Shown: piece after piece, positions 57,801 through 63,282 of the stretch | How the letters are laid out: the number at the start of each line of letters is the position of its first letter | How positions within the stretch are numbered: position 1 is the stretch's first letter | NCBI GenBank assembly: GCA_027491075.1 | Contig: JAIXWX010000002.1 | Location: 124,001 to 188,000, forward strand | DNA length: 64,000 nt | Direction of reading: 5' to 3' | DNA from: Flavobacteriales bacterium | GTDB taxonomy: Bacteria > Bacteroidota > Bacteroidia > Flavobacteriales_D > Sanyastnellaceae | Notes under the pieces: generated by a model | The model's input: the letters and a program-made list of their open reading frames with translations, nothing else | What the model was told of the DNA's origin: nothing | Databases searched by the model: none | Position numbers and translations under genes: made by a program

Positions 57801-58826
57801 GTTCCTCTCTTCCCAGCAACAGGAACTTGGACCGCAATCAGTTTTGATCCAACCGGTACAATCACTGACGTGAATGATCCAGCTACTACCATTACTTCAA
57901 TTCCACTGAATGAACACCTATTCGTGTGGTGCATTGATAATGGTGTTTGTGCGAACACTGTATCATGTGACACCTTATCCATTTATGTAAACGACAGCAC
58001 CATTGCTGCTGCCAATGCCGGAAATGACATCGTGTTCTGTGGTGCACCTGACTCGCTGATTATGCAAGCGAGCATTGCAGTAGGACTTGCTGAAGGATAC
58101 TGGAACTATGACGACGGAACATACATCTTCTCAGACTCCACGTTCCACGAGAGTATCGTTTATGGTTTCCAAGTTGGAGAAAATACATTTACATGGACCG
58201 TCGATAACGGTGCCTGTGGAATTTCCTCGGACGAGGTGACTTTCTTAGTATACGACCCTGGACTTCCCGCAGCAGATGCAGGAGAAAGTCAAGCGATTTG
58301 TGAAAGCAAATTCCAACCGTTCAATCTAACCGCAATTGCTCCCGATCCTCCCGCTACTGCATATTGGGATATAATCAGCGGTCCAATACTCATTTCTGAC
58401 ACCTTGGCTGCGGATGCTCAAGTAATTTCACTTGGTCAAATTGAGGAACAATTAGTGGATGTGCCAAGCACACTGGTTTGGATAGTTGATAATGGTCTTT
58501 GTGGAATCACAACAGATACCGCGGTGTACATTCTTGAAGACTGTCTAACCGTAGAAGTTCCAGACGCCTTCTCTCCTAATGGAGACGGGGTGAACGATAT
58601 CTTCTTCATTCCTAACTTAGAAAGTTATCCAAGACATTCATTAAAAATATTCAACCGTTGGGGAACACAGGTATTTGAAGCGGCCCCGTACCCTAACAAC
58701 TGGGACGGAACTTCTCAGCATCCTGCTACAATTGGCGAGGAATTACCTGTTTCCACCTATTACTATATCCTTGACCTAGGAAATGGTGAAGAAGCCTTCC
58801 ACGGATTTGTATATCTAAAACGATAA
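45870..58826 (+). CDS. Giant repeat T9SS type B surface protein (adhesin-like)
   Basis: A single 4318-residue protein. A signal peptide (ending LRAQ) is followed by a region (about 35-450) that resembles IgGFc-binding N-domains (PIVVTSGSTHT, VATQNNTNVFIDGSA) and a short Ig-like domain to about 555. From residue 560 to about 4225 there are roughly 41 tandem repeats of near 89 residues. Their pattern is NAGPDQ-x2-C, then TGxW, GTI, NPN, the segment VTGLSIGxNxFxW, and NGPC, ending in a VxIxVFD-like strand. The end (VPDAFSPNGDGVND, FNRWGTQVFE, WDGTS) is the type B sorting domain. PorP/SprF and a PorE-like gene follow, as sprF follows sprB in gliding bacteria. Adhesion, gliding or a surface layer are all possible. 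Cysteine details are in the repeat entry. Confidence 0.92.
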   Translation: MKFNTSFSLKAIVAVLLMAASIPFNVLRAQFDTEFWMPPLWEVGVGSRNQPSNLFITTPFNFPVTVNIQTLDGTTFNFTGTVITGTPLIVPLSTTLGQTNIAGIANTNRGLRITSSAPIQAVHRVAGTENQSLVTLKGKNALGEDFRCGSQVRNLNANYGPLEVHFISVMATENNTQVQFQTPFTMNGNSGPLTNPHTITLQAGQSYLIRGNTPIEHVCGARVTSNRPIVVTSGSTHTRISGSGANAADAGIDQLVPVGLAGNEWVCIKGNNNNPWDYAIIVATQNNTNVFIDGSATPAATLNAGQFFDWTMTGSFGAPHYFRTDRPAFCYHVSGCSLDEEVDMSAMPEISCTGSRYIEFSKFNVTGLNEIMQILIPPTAESTLRINNVDYDLWPGIIVNTVPGLPGWRAATIPNANVPLDVILTSQGFFHAGWLTGNSATGAFGYLSGFNDAFEFQDPSAAQPIPTTIYNVATLCQGQSVDHCLRVFSCGANNFIDSFNGNEGNIVIAPPSAPHDTCFRYTAPFNFVGRDTVTFVVENEFGFEGSIDLVFTVVNPNTPINAGADQFICSGSSATLSAVNPDPLAVGYWTVAQGTGTLVNPNSPTTVVNNLSFGPNSFVWHQDYPSCGIQRVDLVQVFRFSGAPPTANAGPDANLCSGNSYTMQANAPGVAATGTWSITSGTATIQNINSNTSLVTNLAVGINTFVWNISNGPCPLGESQDVMVINVFNQNHPAANAGPDQEVCQGSFSFISVAGNNPIVPATGQWSVIAGSGTFANANSASTTITGLSIGTNTFRWTINNGPCGLLNDEVTIVVFSPSSPAANAGPDQTVCLPDNSATLAGNSPIAPATGTWSVIQGTGSFSNANSPSATVSGLSLGINRFRWTLNNGPCPGAITTDEVVITVFPVSQPSANAGPDQTFCFTSTPITATLSGNAPTAPGTGQWSLISGSGTIANPNSVTTTVTGLSLGQNVFQWTLNNGSCDAAVFDQMIITVFNGSLSTANAGADGVVCFPTTTYTFAATNPALPASGSWSQVSGPAGAVISTPSAANSQVTNLTTGTYVFRWTINNGPCGSAVFDEMTLSVFNAPSQVSNAGPDQFLCFTGIATVTTTMAANAATAPSTGIWTVVSGSATINNPTSPTTTVTNLPVGITILRWTINSGTCGSSNDLVALFVFSAGQSVANAGPDQSICSSQTTVNLSGSPIISPATGTWSQVSGPSTVSFGSVDAPNSTVTGFVPGVYTLQWTVNNGPCATPSILSDQIVITVFPVGQAPSNAGPDQSICNTTSSVNLNGNAPTFPATGQWTVVNGSGTFTNPTSPITSVTGMSVGTNCYRWTISNGPCGAPTFDEICITVFDNNQAIANAGPDQNICLPTNTAAFAGNTAVFPATGSWTLINGTGIIANNTVQNTSVNGLSLGVNTFRWTINNGSCGTITTDDVVITLFNNALAPPNAGPDASLCTPNSTYTMQGSSVSAPALGVWTLVSGTGTIGSPNSPTANISGLGIGANVFQWTTLNGPCPAGLNFDQMTIFVFDENQLNANAGPDQFLCSTGSPVNTTMAGSPVVFPGSGTWTIIQGSGNIISPNSPTTTITNLGIGENRFAWTVNNGPCANAVTSDIVSIFVFSGSQASANAGPDQNLCSTNPNTTLAANSVIFPGTGTWSVVQGTATFDNTSNPNSAVTGLATGTNILRWTINNGPCVPGITFDEVTIIVFDNNQPAAVAPSDFSTCSNAGPITLTGNAFAFPATGGWSLFSGTGTLANANTSITTVSGLGLGTNVFQYTINNGPCGAPTVDQVAITVFSADQPIANAGSDQSLCLPTNSAFLNGSPLISPATGTWTLVSGTGIISSPNSSSTTVTGLSIGQNIFRWTISNGPCSPATTLDEVTITIFNNLQAAANAGPDQSICEPVTSATLAGNAAPFPASGQWTWISGPTTPSIVSPSSSNTTVNGLGVGANVFRWTVLNGPCAPSSTTDDVTILIFDDNQPAANAGPDQFLCSPTFNTQFAANNAIFPATGTWALVSGSGTINNPNSPTSTVTGLSIGENVFRWTISNGPCIGAVTEDLVSIFVFDSAAPSANAGADQSICTPASSVTMTANAAIFPGVGTWTLVSGGGTIINPNSPTTAITNLSVGENVFRWTINNGNCGTSITEDLVSIFVFNEFSPVANAGSDQDLCTPITSTTLVASSPIFPASGFWSLISGTGTIISPNNPTTLVTDLSIGPNVFRWTSNNGPCATGITTDDVIITIFNGGASAPNAGLDQELCSPDFDTSLNADAAVFPGIGSWSVTSGTGTFTNINDPNSNVTGLSIGINVFRWSVNYSTCGSPFDEVSIIVYDSSQLPSNAGPDQELCTPNTSTNLQANSVIAPGIGTWTLIEGSGAISNPNDPNTLVTNLAVGENIFVWTIDNGPCLVAPFTTDSVTIWVFDELNPMANAGPDQELCTPTTSASLTGSSIIFPASGAWTIIQGSGTITEPTSPSTTITGLSVGETIVQWTVSNGPCANSITSDQISLFLFDQNQAPANAGPDQFICTPTTSTTLTGNAVTFPATGQWVLLSGTGTISNPNNPITTVSGLSIGANTFQWSINDGPCAVGFTSDVVTIFVYDENNPNANAGPDQEICTPNSAVNMAASTYTFPATGQWTIVSGFGNIINPNDPNTAITNLPVGTNVFQWTIDNGPCANGITSDIVEIHVFDQNAPLANAGADQEWCDPTSSTILNATAPAIPGIGSWSVLSGPPSIVIANVNDPNSEISGLEVGETVLLWTVYNGPCNNTNSFDQVSIFLFDDNQTVADAGDDQQICTPQTSTTVSANILIFPATGQWTLLSGGGVIENPSSPLTQINDLPVGVNTFCWTIDNGPCTPPTTTDCVTIEVFDSEQSDAFAGEDQELCLPTNETTLTGSAVVGASAGAWTLIQGSGDILAPNSAVATVTNLQQGENIFRWTVDNGSCGSTFDEVSIYLFDPNAPEANAGDDATYCTPTSTHAMNANTPASPGVGTWEIVSGPGFTGTGTIDNVNNPNANISGLVIGENRFSWTIYNGPCEPPTTDFISIFINDENQPAADAGSDQEICLPQTAVDMDANMAIFPAFGTWTLLEGDGNIISINDSTTSIIDLAVGENIFQWTIENGACNPPITSDLASIFVFDPDAPEADAGPDQSFCEPVSTTNLQALTPSTPGFGTWTLVGGNGTIDNINDPNTLITDLEVGENCFLWTVYNGPCEEPTEDLVCIYIFPEDQQPANAGPDQQLCTPNTETQMNANSVTFPAVGNWVLLSGQGDPINPSDPNTVVTNLGLGINEFMWVIDNGSCENPLSTDVVTISVFDNTLEDANAGADQAFCLPTNSTTVNGSNISAAATGLWYNIDGGGDIENPTSPTTAITNLPIGNNTFVWFVDNGPCGTSSDTVNIAIFNPDEVIAIAGNDASYCTPSDSHCMSASSPSEPAIGTWVLITGTGNINDIHDPNTCITGLTVGENIFMWCIDNGPCGLTCDVISIFVYNINTPNANAGEDIEICLPQDEVNMNASAAEFPAIGIWTLIGGEGYITDLNNPLGLMDSLELGVNTFVWTVNNGVCPNGITSDTVEVRVFDPGLLPPNAGPDQFICTPLNSVIMAGNEPAAPSFGYWNLINGSATIIDSLSGNTIVTDLAVGINEFVWTYYNSSCENSAPADTMRVLVYDQNQPPANAGPDQEWCFPTNSTVMSANPPIVPAVGQWTLISGSATFSDIFDPNAAVTNLAPGTNVFVWTIDNGPCPDAITTDTLEIRIFLPDAPVANAGEDLSLCTPVDCIEMQALEPTDPQTGTWSFISSVNGSGPISNGALNDLNDPNAELCALAVGVHTLEWSIYNGPCNNNTSDQVVISVYDNTAPAANAGEDIFLCAPESSTVLAANSAVFPGVGSWSIASAQGPNGPLNSGSFSNFNDPQAAISGLEIGIYTLVWTIDNGPCGMPTSDTLIIQINNPLSPNADAGPDQSFCLNFADATMNANVPLFPATGTWTAISFDPTGTITDVNDPATTITSIPLNEHLFVWCIDNGVCANTVSCDTLSIYVNDSTIAAANAGNDIVFCGAPDSLIMQASIAVGLAEGYWNYDDGTYIFSDSTFHESIVYGFQVGENTFTWTVDNGACGISSDEVTFLVYDPGLPAADAGESQAICESKFQPFNLTAIAPDPPATAYWDIISGPILISDTLAADAQVISLGQIEEQLVDVPSTLVWIVDNGLCGITTDTAVYILEDCLTVEVPDAFSPNGDGVNDIFFIPNLESYPRHSLKIFNRWGTQVFEAAPYPNNWDGTSQHPATIGEELPVSTYYYILDLGNGEEAFHGFVYLKR
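47547..58556 (+). repeat. About 41 tandem Ig/PKD-like repeats, ~268 bp each
   Basis: I counted 41 copies from the NAGPDQ motif or its variants (NAGADQ, DAGSDQ, FAGEDQ). Every copy has one Cys two residues after the motif and one in NGPC or a variant (NGSC, NGAC, YSTC), so the pair is invariant. Extra cysteines occur only in repeats 9, 26, 30, 33, 37 and 39, and always as pairs. Repeat 14 has lost the NAGPDQ motif (it reads AVAPSDF). Repeats 37 and 38 are longer because of an insertion in the middle. The copies are well diverged at the DNA level, with short shared words only. Confidence 0.9.
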
Positions 58827-58830
58827 GCGC

Positions 58831-59760
58831 ATGCAGAAAATTAAATCACTAGTTATCATCTTCCTGTTGATCATCAGTCAGGCAATGCGCTTAGCTGCTC
58901 AGCAAGACCCCATGTTCTCCCAGTACATGTTCAATATTTTGAGCATCAATCCAGCGTATGCAGGAAGTGCGGACCGAATCAGTGCCGTAGGTATTTATCG
59001 CTCGCAATGGGTAAAATTCGATGGAGCTCCAATAACACAAACGGTTACTGTGCATAGTCCCTTGCGCAAAGAAAGCTTGAGCATTGGCGGAACCGTCATC
59101 AATGATAAACATGGCCCAGTAAATCAGACAGCGATATTTGCAGACATCAGCTATCGCATATTCCTAGATAATTCTAAACTCGCTTTCGGACTGAAAACAG
59201 GATTGAATTTGTACAGTGCGAATCTTTTAGAGTTAAATCCATTCATGGATAATGACCAGGCCTTTGCCGCAAATTTGTCCGCAAAACCATTGCCCAACTT
59301 CGGATTTGGAATGATGTGGTATAGCAAGAGATGGTATGTTGGTTTAAGTTCTCCCCGCCTTCTACAAAACAAAATCATTGAAGGAGACATTCCCGACTTC
59401 CGCAACAATCGAGAGCGAATGCATACTTTCCTCATAGCAGGTTATGTGTGGGATTTGAATTACTACGTCAAATTCAAGCCAACTATTCTACTCAAAGCGG
59501 TAAATGGTGCGCCTCCAGGCTTCGATGTAACAGCCAACTTTATGTTCTATGATCGCTTGTGGCTTGGCGCAATGTGGCGCTGGAATGATGCAGTGGGAGC
59601 ACTGATTCAATATGAAATCAATAACAAACTGAAGTTTGGTTATGCCTATGACTACATCACCAGCGATCTCGGAAGATATACCTCCGGTAGCCATGAATTA
59701 ATGATTGGACTTGACTTTGGCAAAGGAAGCAAAGGAGATGTATCACCACGTTTCTTCTAA
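58831..59760 (+). CDS. PorP/SprF family T9SS membrane protein
   Basis: A 309-residue outer-membrane barrel protein. A signal peptide (to RLAAQ) is followed by the family signature QQDPMFSQYMFN, then NPAYAGS and YRSQWVKFDGAP. SprF is needed for surface delivery of SprB in Flavobacterium johnsoniae, and PorP is a core T9SS component that binds the motor via PorE. Genes of this family often follow a type B cargo gene, as here with a four-base gap to the giant gene. I infer that it handles that protein, and that it is one of several paralogues in the genome. Confidence 0.93.
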   Translation: MQKIKSLVIIFLLIISQAMRLAAQQDPMFSQYMFNILSINPAYAGSADRISAVGIYRSQWVKFDGAPITQTVTVHSPLRKESLSIGGTVINDKHGPVNQTAIFADISYRIFLDNSKLAFGLKTGLNLYSANLLELNPFMDNDQAFAANLSAKPLPNFGFGMMWYSKRWYVGLSSPRLLQNKIIEGDIPDFRNNRERMHTFLIAGYVWDLNYYVKFKPTILLKAVNGAPPGFDVTANFMFYDRLWLGAMWRWNDAVGALIQYEINNKLKFGYAYDYITSDLGRYTSGSHELMIGLDFGKGSKGDVSPRFF

Positions 59761-59770
59761 AAAAATAACC

Positions 59771-61945
59771 ATGAGTATCCGCTATTCTCTTATTATATTA
59801 TTATTGGCTTTGTGCTGCTTTTCTCAAGAATCATATGCACAAAAAGCCAAATTAAAAGTCGCTCAGACGTATTACGATCAGTTTGACTTTAAAACGGCTA
59901 TTGAAATATACCGCGACATTCTCAGCAATCCCAAATTCGAGAATGACACTACCACCCTACGTCTCGCAGCTGATTGTGAGTTTAAATTGGCCCAGTTTGC
60001 TCAAGCTGAAGCATTGTTAACAAGACTCAACGCTCTTCCAACGGCAAATACAGAAGACATGCACCGCTTAGCAGATGTGTATAAAATCCAAGGCAAGTAC
60101 CTAGAAGCCGTTGATACCTACAGAAAGATTTTATTGAAAAACCCCAAAGATGAAATAGCCCTTGAATACAGTGAAACCCCAGATTTCGCAAATAAGCTTC
60201 GAAAGGACTCTACGATGTATGAATTAAAAAATTCAGAAATCAATTCTGCGTCTTGCGATTTTGCTCCCGGCTTCTTTGTAAATGGAAAACTCATCTTCTC
60301 TTCTTCAAGAGGACTGGGTGTGGGCGCAAGAAGAAACTACAATTGGAACGAACAACCATACCTCAATAACTACTTGGCAAGCATTGGTTCTGATAGTTCG
60401 CTTTCCAATGTGGTGGTGATGGGATCTGATATCAACTCCAGATATCACGAAGGAACTGTAACCTACTCACCTAGCGATAATCTTCTCTACTTCACAAGAA
60501 ACAATCTCCTGAATGGTAATGTGAAAAAATCAAAAGATGGCCGATTGTATCTAGGTATCTACTATGGAGAAACATCATCGGGAGGAAACGTCTCCGATTT
60601 GAAGCCGTTCCCCTTTAACAATAAAGAATATACACTTCAACATCCAACCCTTACTTCCTCAGGGAAAAAAATGTTCTTCTCGTCTAACAAACCAGGAGGC
60701 TTCGGTGGAATGGATCTTTACTTTTCCATAAAGGAAAATGATGCTTGGCAAGAACCTAAAAACATGGGTGAAAAAATCAACTCCCCAGGCGATGATGTCT
60801 TCCCTTTTATCATCAACGACTCCACCCTTTACTTCTCTTCCAATGGCCGTCTCGGACTTGGGGGATTGGATATATTCTATGTTCAGCTTAACGGAGATAC
60901 CGTAGTACAAAATTTAGGATATCCAGCAAATTCAGCATACGATGATTTTGGACTGGTCTTCTTCCCAAATGAAATCACAGGTTACCTCGTAAGCAATCGT
61001 CCAGGAGGAAAAGGAGATGATGATATTTATGAGTTCCGAATCTCCCCTCCTGACTTCATCAATATCAAAGGCCGAGTGGTTGATGCGGCAACGCTAATAC
61101 CTCTCAAGAATGCCCTGGTAACAATCACCAATCAAGATGGCTCCGTCGTACAAGCCTTGACCGACGACCAAGGTATCTATACCCTCACTGCTCCATATAA
61201 ATCATTTGTGAAAATCGAAGGAGAAAAAAAGGACTACGAAAATGGAAATGTGGAATTGGCCACGAACCCAAGATCCACAGATTATACTGCGTCTGACATT
61301 GTGCTCAAAAAAGTCTCTTTCCTCGCTACGGGTAAAGTCGTTTATGACGTAGATGGTTCGCCTGCTCCTGGAGCAATAGTGCGCTTGCGTGATAAGACGG
61401 GTATGCAACTAGACTCTTGCTATGTCAAGGAAGATGGATCCTATAAACTAGCACTCGAAGACAACAAAGAATACATTCTAGAAGCTTATAAAAAAGATTA
61501 TGTGCTGCTTACAAAAGACGTTTCAAGTAAGAGCAATGGCCAGCGCTTCGTCAATACAGACTTTAGACTGTTCAAACTAGAAAAAGGAACTGTAGTACGC
61601 TTAGATAATATTTATTATGACTACGGAAAATCAGACATTAGATCCGATGCTGCGCAGGAACTTAACAAACTCGTTCGAATACTGCAAGATAATCCAACTA
61701 TGAAAATCGAGTTGAGTTCGCATACGGATGCGCGAGGCGGAGATGCTTACAACTTAAAGCTCTCCGATGCCAGAGCTGCAAGCGCTGTAAAATATATTAA
61801 TTCCCAAGGAATAGATGCTTCACGCCTTGTTGCAAAAGGATATGGAGAAACAAAGCTCCTAAATCGATGCGCAAACAATGTACAGTGTTCCGATGAAGAA
61901 CACCAATTCAATAGAAGAACGGAGTTTAAGATTCTAGATATCTAA
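59771..61945 (+). CDS. PorE-like OmpA family lipoprotein-type protein
   Basis: About 724 residues with the domain order of PorE: a signal peptide (ending ESYAQ), a TPR-like helical region (about 25-130), PD40/WD40-like propeller repeats (about 160-430, with SSNKPGGFGGMDLYFS and SSNGRLGLGGLDIFYV), two carboxypeptidase-regulatory-like domains (about 435-600), and an OmpA C-terminal peptidoglycan-binding domain (NIYYDYGKSDIRSDA, then HTDARGGDAYNLKLS and RRTEFKI). PorE links PorP to peptidoglycan in the T9SS. No lipobox Cys is visible at the signal peptide, unlike lipoprotein forms. I start at the ATG at 59771, eleven bases after the PorP stop; the frame extends to 59705 inside that gene. The stop overlaps the convergent methyltransferase by 20 bases. 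Confidence 0.9.
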   Translation: MSIRYSLIILLLALCCFSQESYAQKAKLKVAQTYYDQFDFKTAIEIYRDILSNPKFENDTTTLRLAADCEFKLAQFAQAEALLTRLNALPTANTEDMHRLADVYKIQGKYLEAVDTYRKILLKNPKDEIALEYSETPDFANKLRKDSTMYELKNSEINSASCDFAPGFFVNGKLIFSSSRGLGVGARRNYNWNEQPYLNNYLASIGSDSSLSNVVVMGSDINSRYHEGTVTYSPSDNLLYFTRNNLLNGNVKKSKDGRLYLGIYYGETSSGGNVSDLKPFPFNNKEYTLQHPTLTSSGKKMFFSSNKPGGFGGMDLYFSIKENDAWQEPKNMGEKINSPGDDVFPFIINDSTLYFSSNGRLGLGGLDIFYVQLNGDTVVQNLGYPANSAYDDFGLVFFPNEITGYLVSNRPGGKGDDDIYEFRISPPDFINIKGRVVDAATLIPLKNALVTITNQDGSVVQALTDDQGIYTLTAPYKSFVKIEGEKKDYENGNVELATNPRSTDYTASDIVLKKVSFLATGKVVYDVDGSPAPGAIVRLRDKTGMQLDSCYVKEDGSYKLALEDNKEYILEAYKKDYVLLTKDVSSKSNGQRFVNTDFRLFKLEKGTVVRLDNIYYDYGKSDIRSDAAQELNKLVRILQDNPTMKIELSSHTDARGGDAYNLKLSDARAASAVKYINSQGIDASRLVAKGYGETKLLNRCANNVQCSDEEHQFNRRTEFKILDI

Positions 61946-63263
61946 TTCTCCAATCCTTCGGATAATAATTATTCTTCCGCTGGCCAATACATTTTATCCA
62001 GCCTAAAGGCAATCCTTTGTAGAAAATAGACACCCACCCTTGAGTGGGTGTCATAGCTTTGATATCTTCTCTTTTTAAAAAACGTAACGCATCGTCTGCA
62101 TCCAGTTCCAGCGACATATAAGAACTAAACTTCCCCGCTAATAACCCACCATGACCGGGAATAAAATCCGACTTCTTCCACTCTCCCAGCTCCGTGCCAG
62201 ACATAGAAAAATAAAGGCTTTCAGAAAGATACTCAAACTCGTCGATCTTACACGGCACTTCAAAGAAGTGCCCCTCTTCTTGTATTACCAATTCACTTCG
62301 CACCGAATTAACATTCGGTACTTCTTCTAATCTAACTGCTTTAATTTTCTTTTTACCCTTTCCTTTGCCTCGACTACCAGCAGAAGACGTTTTTCTCAAA
62401 ACACAAACAAATAGACCCTCTCCTTTCGTTAAATGTGGATAAAAACGAAACGTTGAAACTCCATTATAAACTTCAAGTCGAATGCCTTCAAATGAGGGTA
62501 TATCCAGAGTCATCTCCTCAAAGCCATTCTCCAAAAGCCAATCAATCGCACCCTCATTTTCTTCAGGCGCATATGTGCACGTGCTATAAACAAGATATCC
62601 ACCATCAGCAACACAATCCTTTACTTCCCGTAGTATATCTTTTTGTCTTTCCGAACATTGTAGCACGTTCTGAAAAGACCACTCCCTTATCGCATTGTCA
62701 TCTTTTCTGAACATCCCTTCACCACTGCACGGGGCGTCGATCAATACCACATCGAAAAAATTCTTTACCCCTGAATAATCAGAAGCAGAGTTAGAGGTAA
62801 CCATCCAATTATCTCTACCCCATTTGGCCAGGTTCTCTCTCAATACGGAATTACGAAGCTTATTCACTTCATTCGCAACTAAAAATCCGTTTTCCCCAAT
62901 TATTTCAGATAGCAAAATAGACTTTCCTCCCGGTGCCGCACACATATCCAAACATCGAATATTCGTTCGGTTTGATACTAACTTCTTCACAATGGCTCCA
63001 ACAAACATGGACGAACTTTCTTGAGGGTAATAGCCCCCTGCATGAAACAGAGGATCCGCGATAAAGGAAGGACGATGTTTCAAATAATATCCATTCTCCC
63101 ACCATGGAACGCTTTCTCCTAAAAATTCCAGCGGTAAAGAATGCTTTGGATTCAAGTGTAAACTATGCACTACTTCTTTAGAAATAGCATTAAGAAAAAC
63201 CGAAGATTCATTCGGAAACTGTGATTCTATGCGCTGGATAAAATCCGAGGGAAGAATTTTCAT
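61926..63263 (-). CDS. 16S rRNA m5C methyltransferase, RsmF-like (NOL1/NOP2/Sun)
   Basis: A cytosolic RNA methyltransferase of 445 residues. The SAM motif is MCAAPGGK (about 107-114), and the two catalytic cysteines are in DAPCSGEG (Cys179) and STCTY (Cys229), so both the nucleophile and the release cysteine are present. The C-terminal part has a PUA-like fold, as in RsmF, but the exact target cytosine is not known from sequence. It starts 19 bases after the AsmA-like gene's stop, so the two may form one transcript. Confidence 0.9.
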   Translation of the reverse strand: MKILPSDFIQRIESQFPNESSVFLNAISKEVVHSLHLNPKHSLPLEFLGESVPWWENGYYLKHRPSFIADPLFHAGGYYPQESSSMFVGAIVKKLVSNRTNIRCLDMCAAPGGKSILLSEIIGENGFLVANEVNKLRNSVLRENLAKWGRDNWMVTSNSASDYSGVKNFFDVVLIDAPCSGEGMFRKDDNAIREWSFQNVLQCSERQKDILREVKDCVADGGYLVYSTCTYAPEENEGAIDWLLENGFEEMTLDIPSFEGIRLEVYNGVSTFRFYPHLTKGEGLFVCVLRKTSSAGSRGKGKGKKKIKAVRLEEVPNVNSVRSELVIQEEGHFFEVPCKIDEFEYLSESLYFSMSGTELGEWKKSDFIPGHGGLLAGKFSSYMSLELDADDALRFLKREDIKAMTPTQGWVSIFYKGLPLGWIKCIGQRKNNYYPKDWRIRYLES

Positions 63264-63282
63264 CTAACAAATATGAAACGAA

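Noticed and set aside
47547..58556. Regular repetition that could suggest a CRISPR array or satellite DNA
   Set aside because: The period is about 268 bases, the frame is open throughout, and the copies are conserved at protein rather than DNA level; it is a coding repeat.
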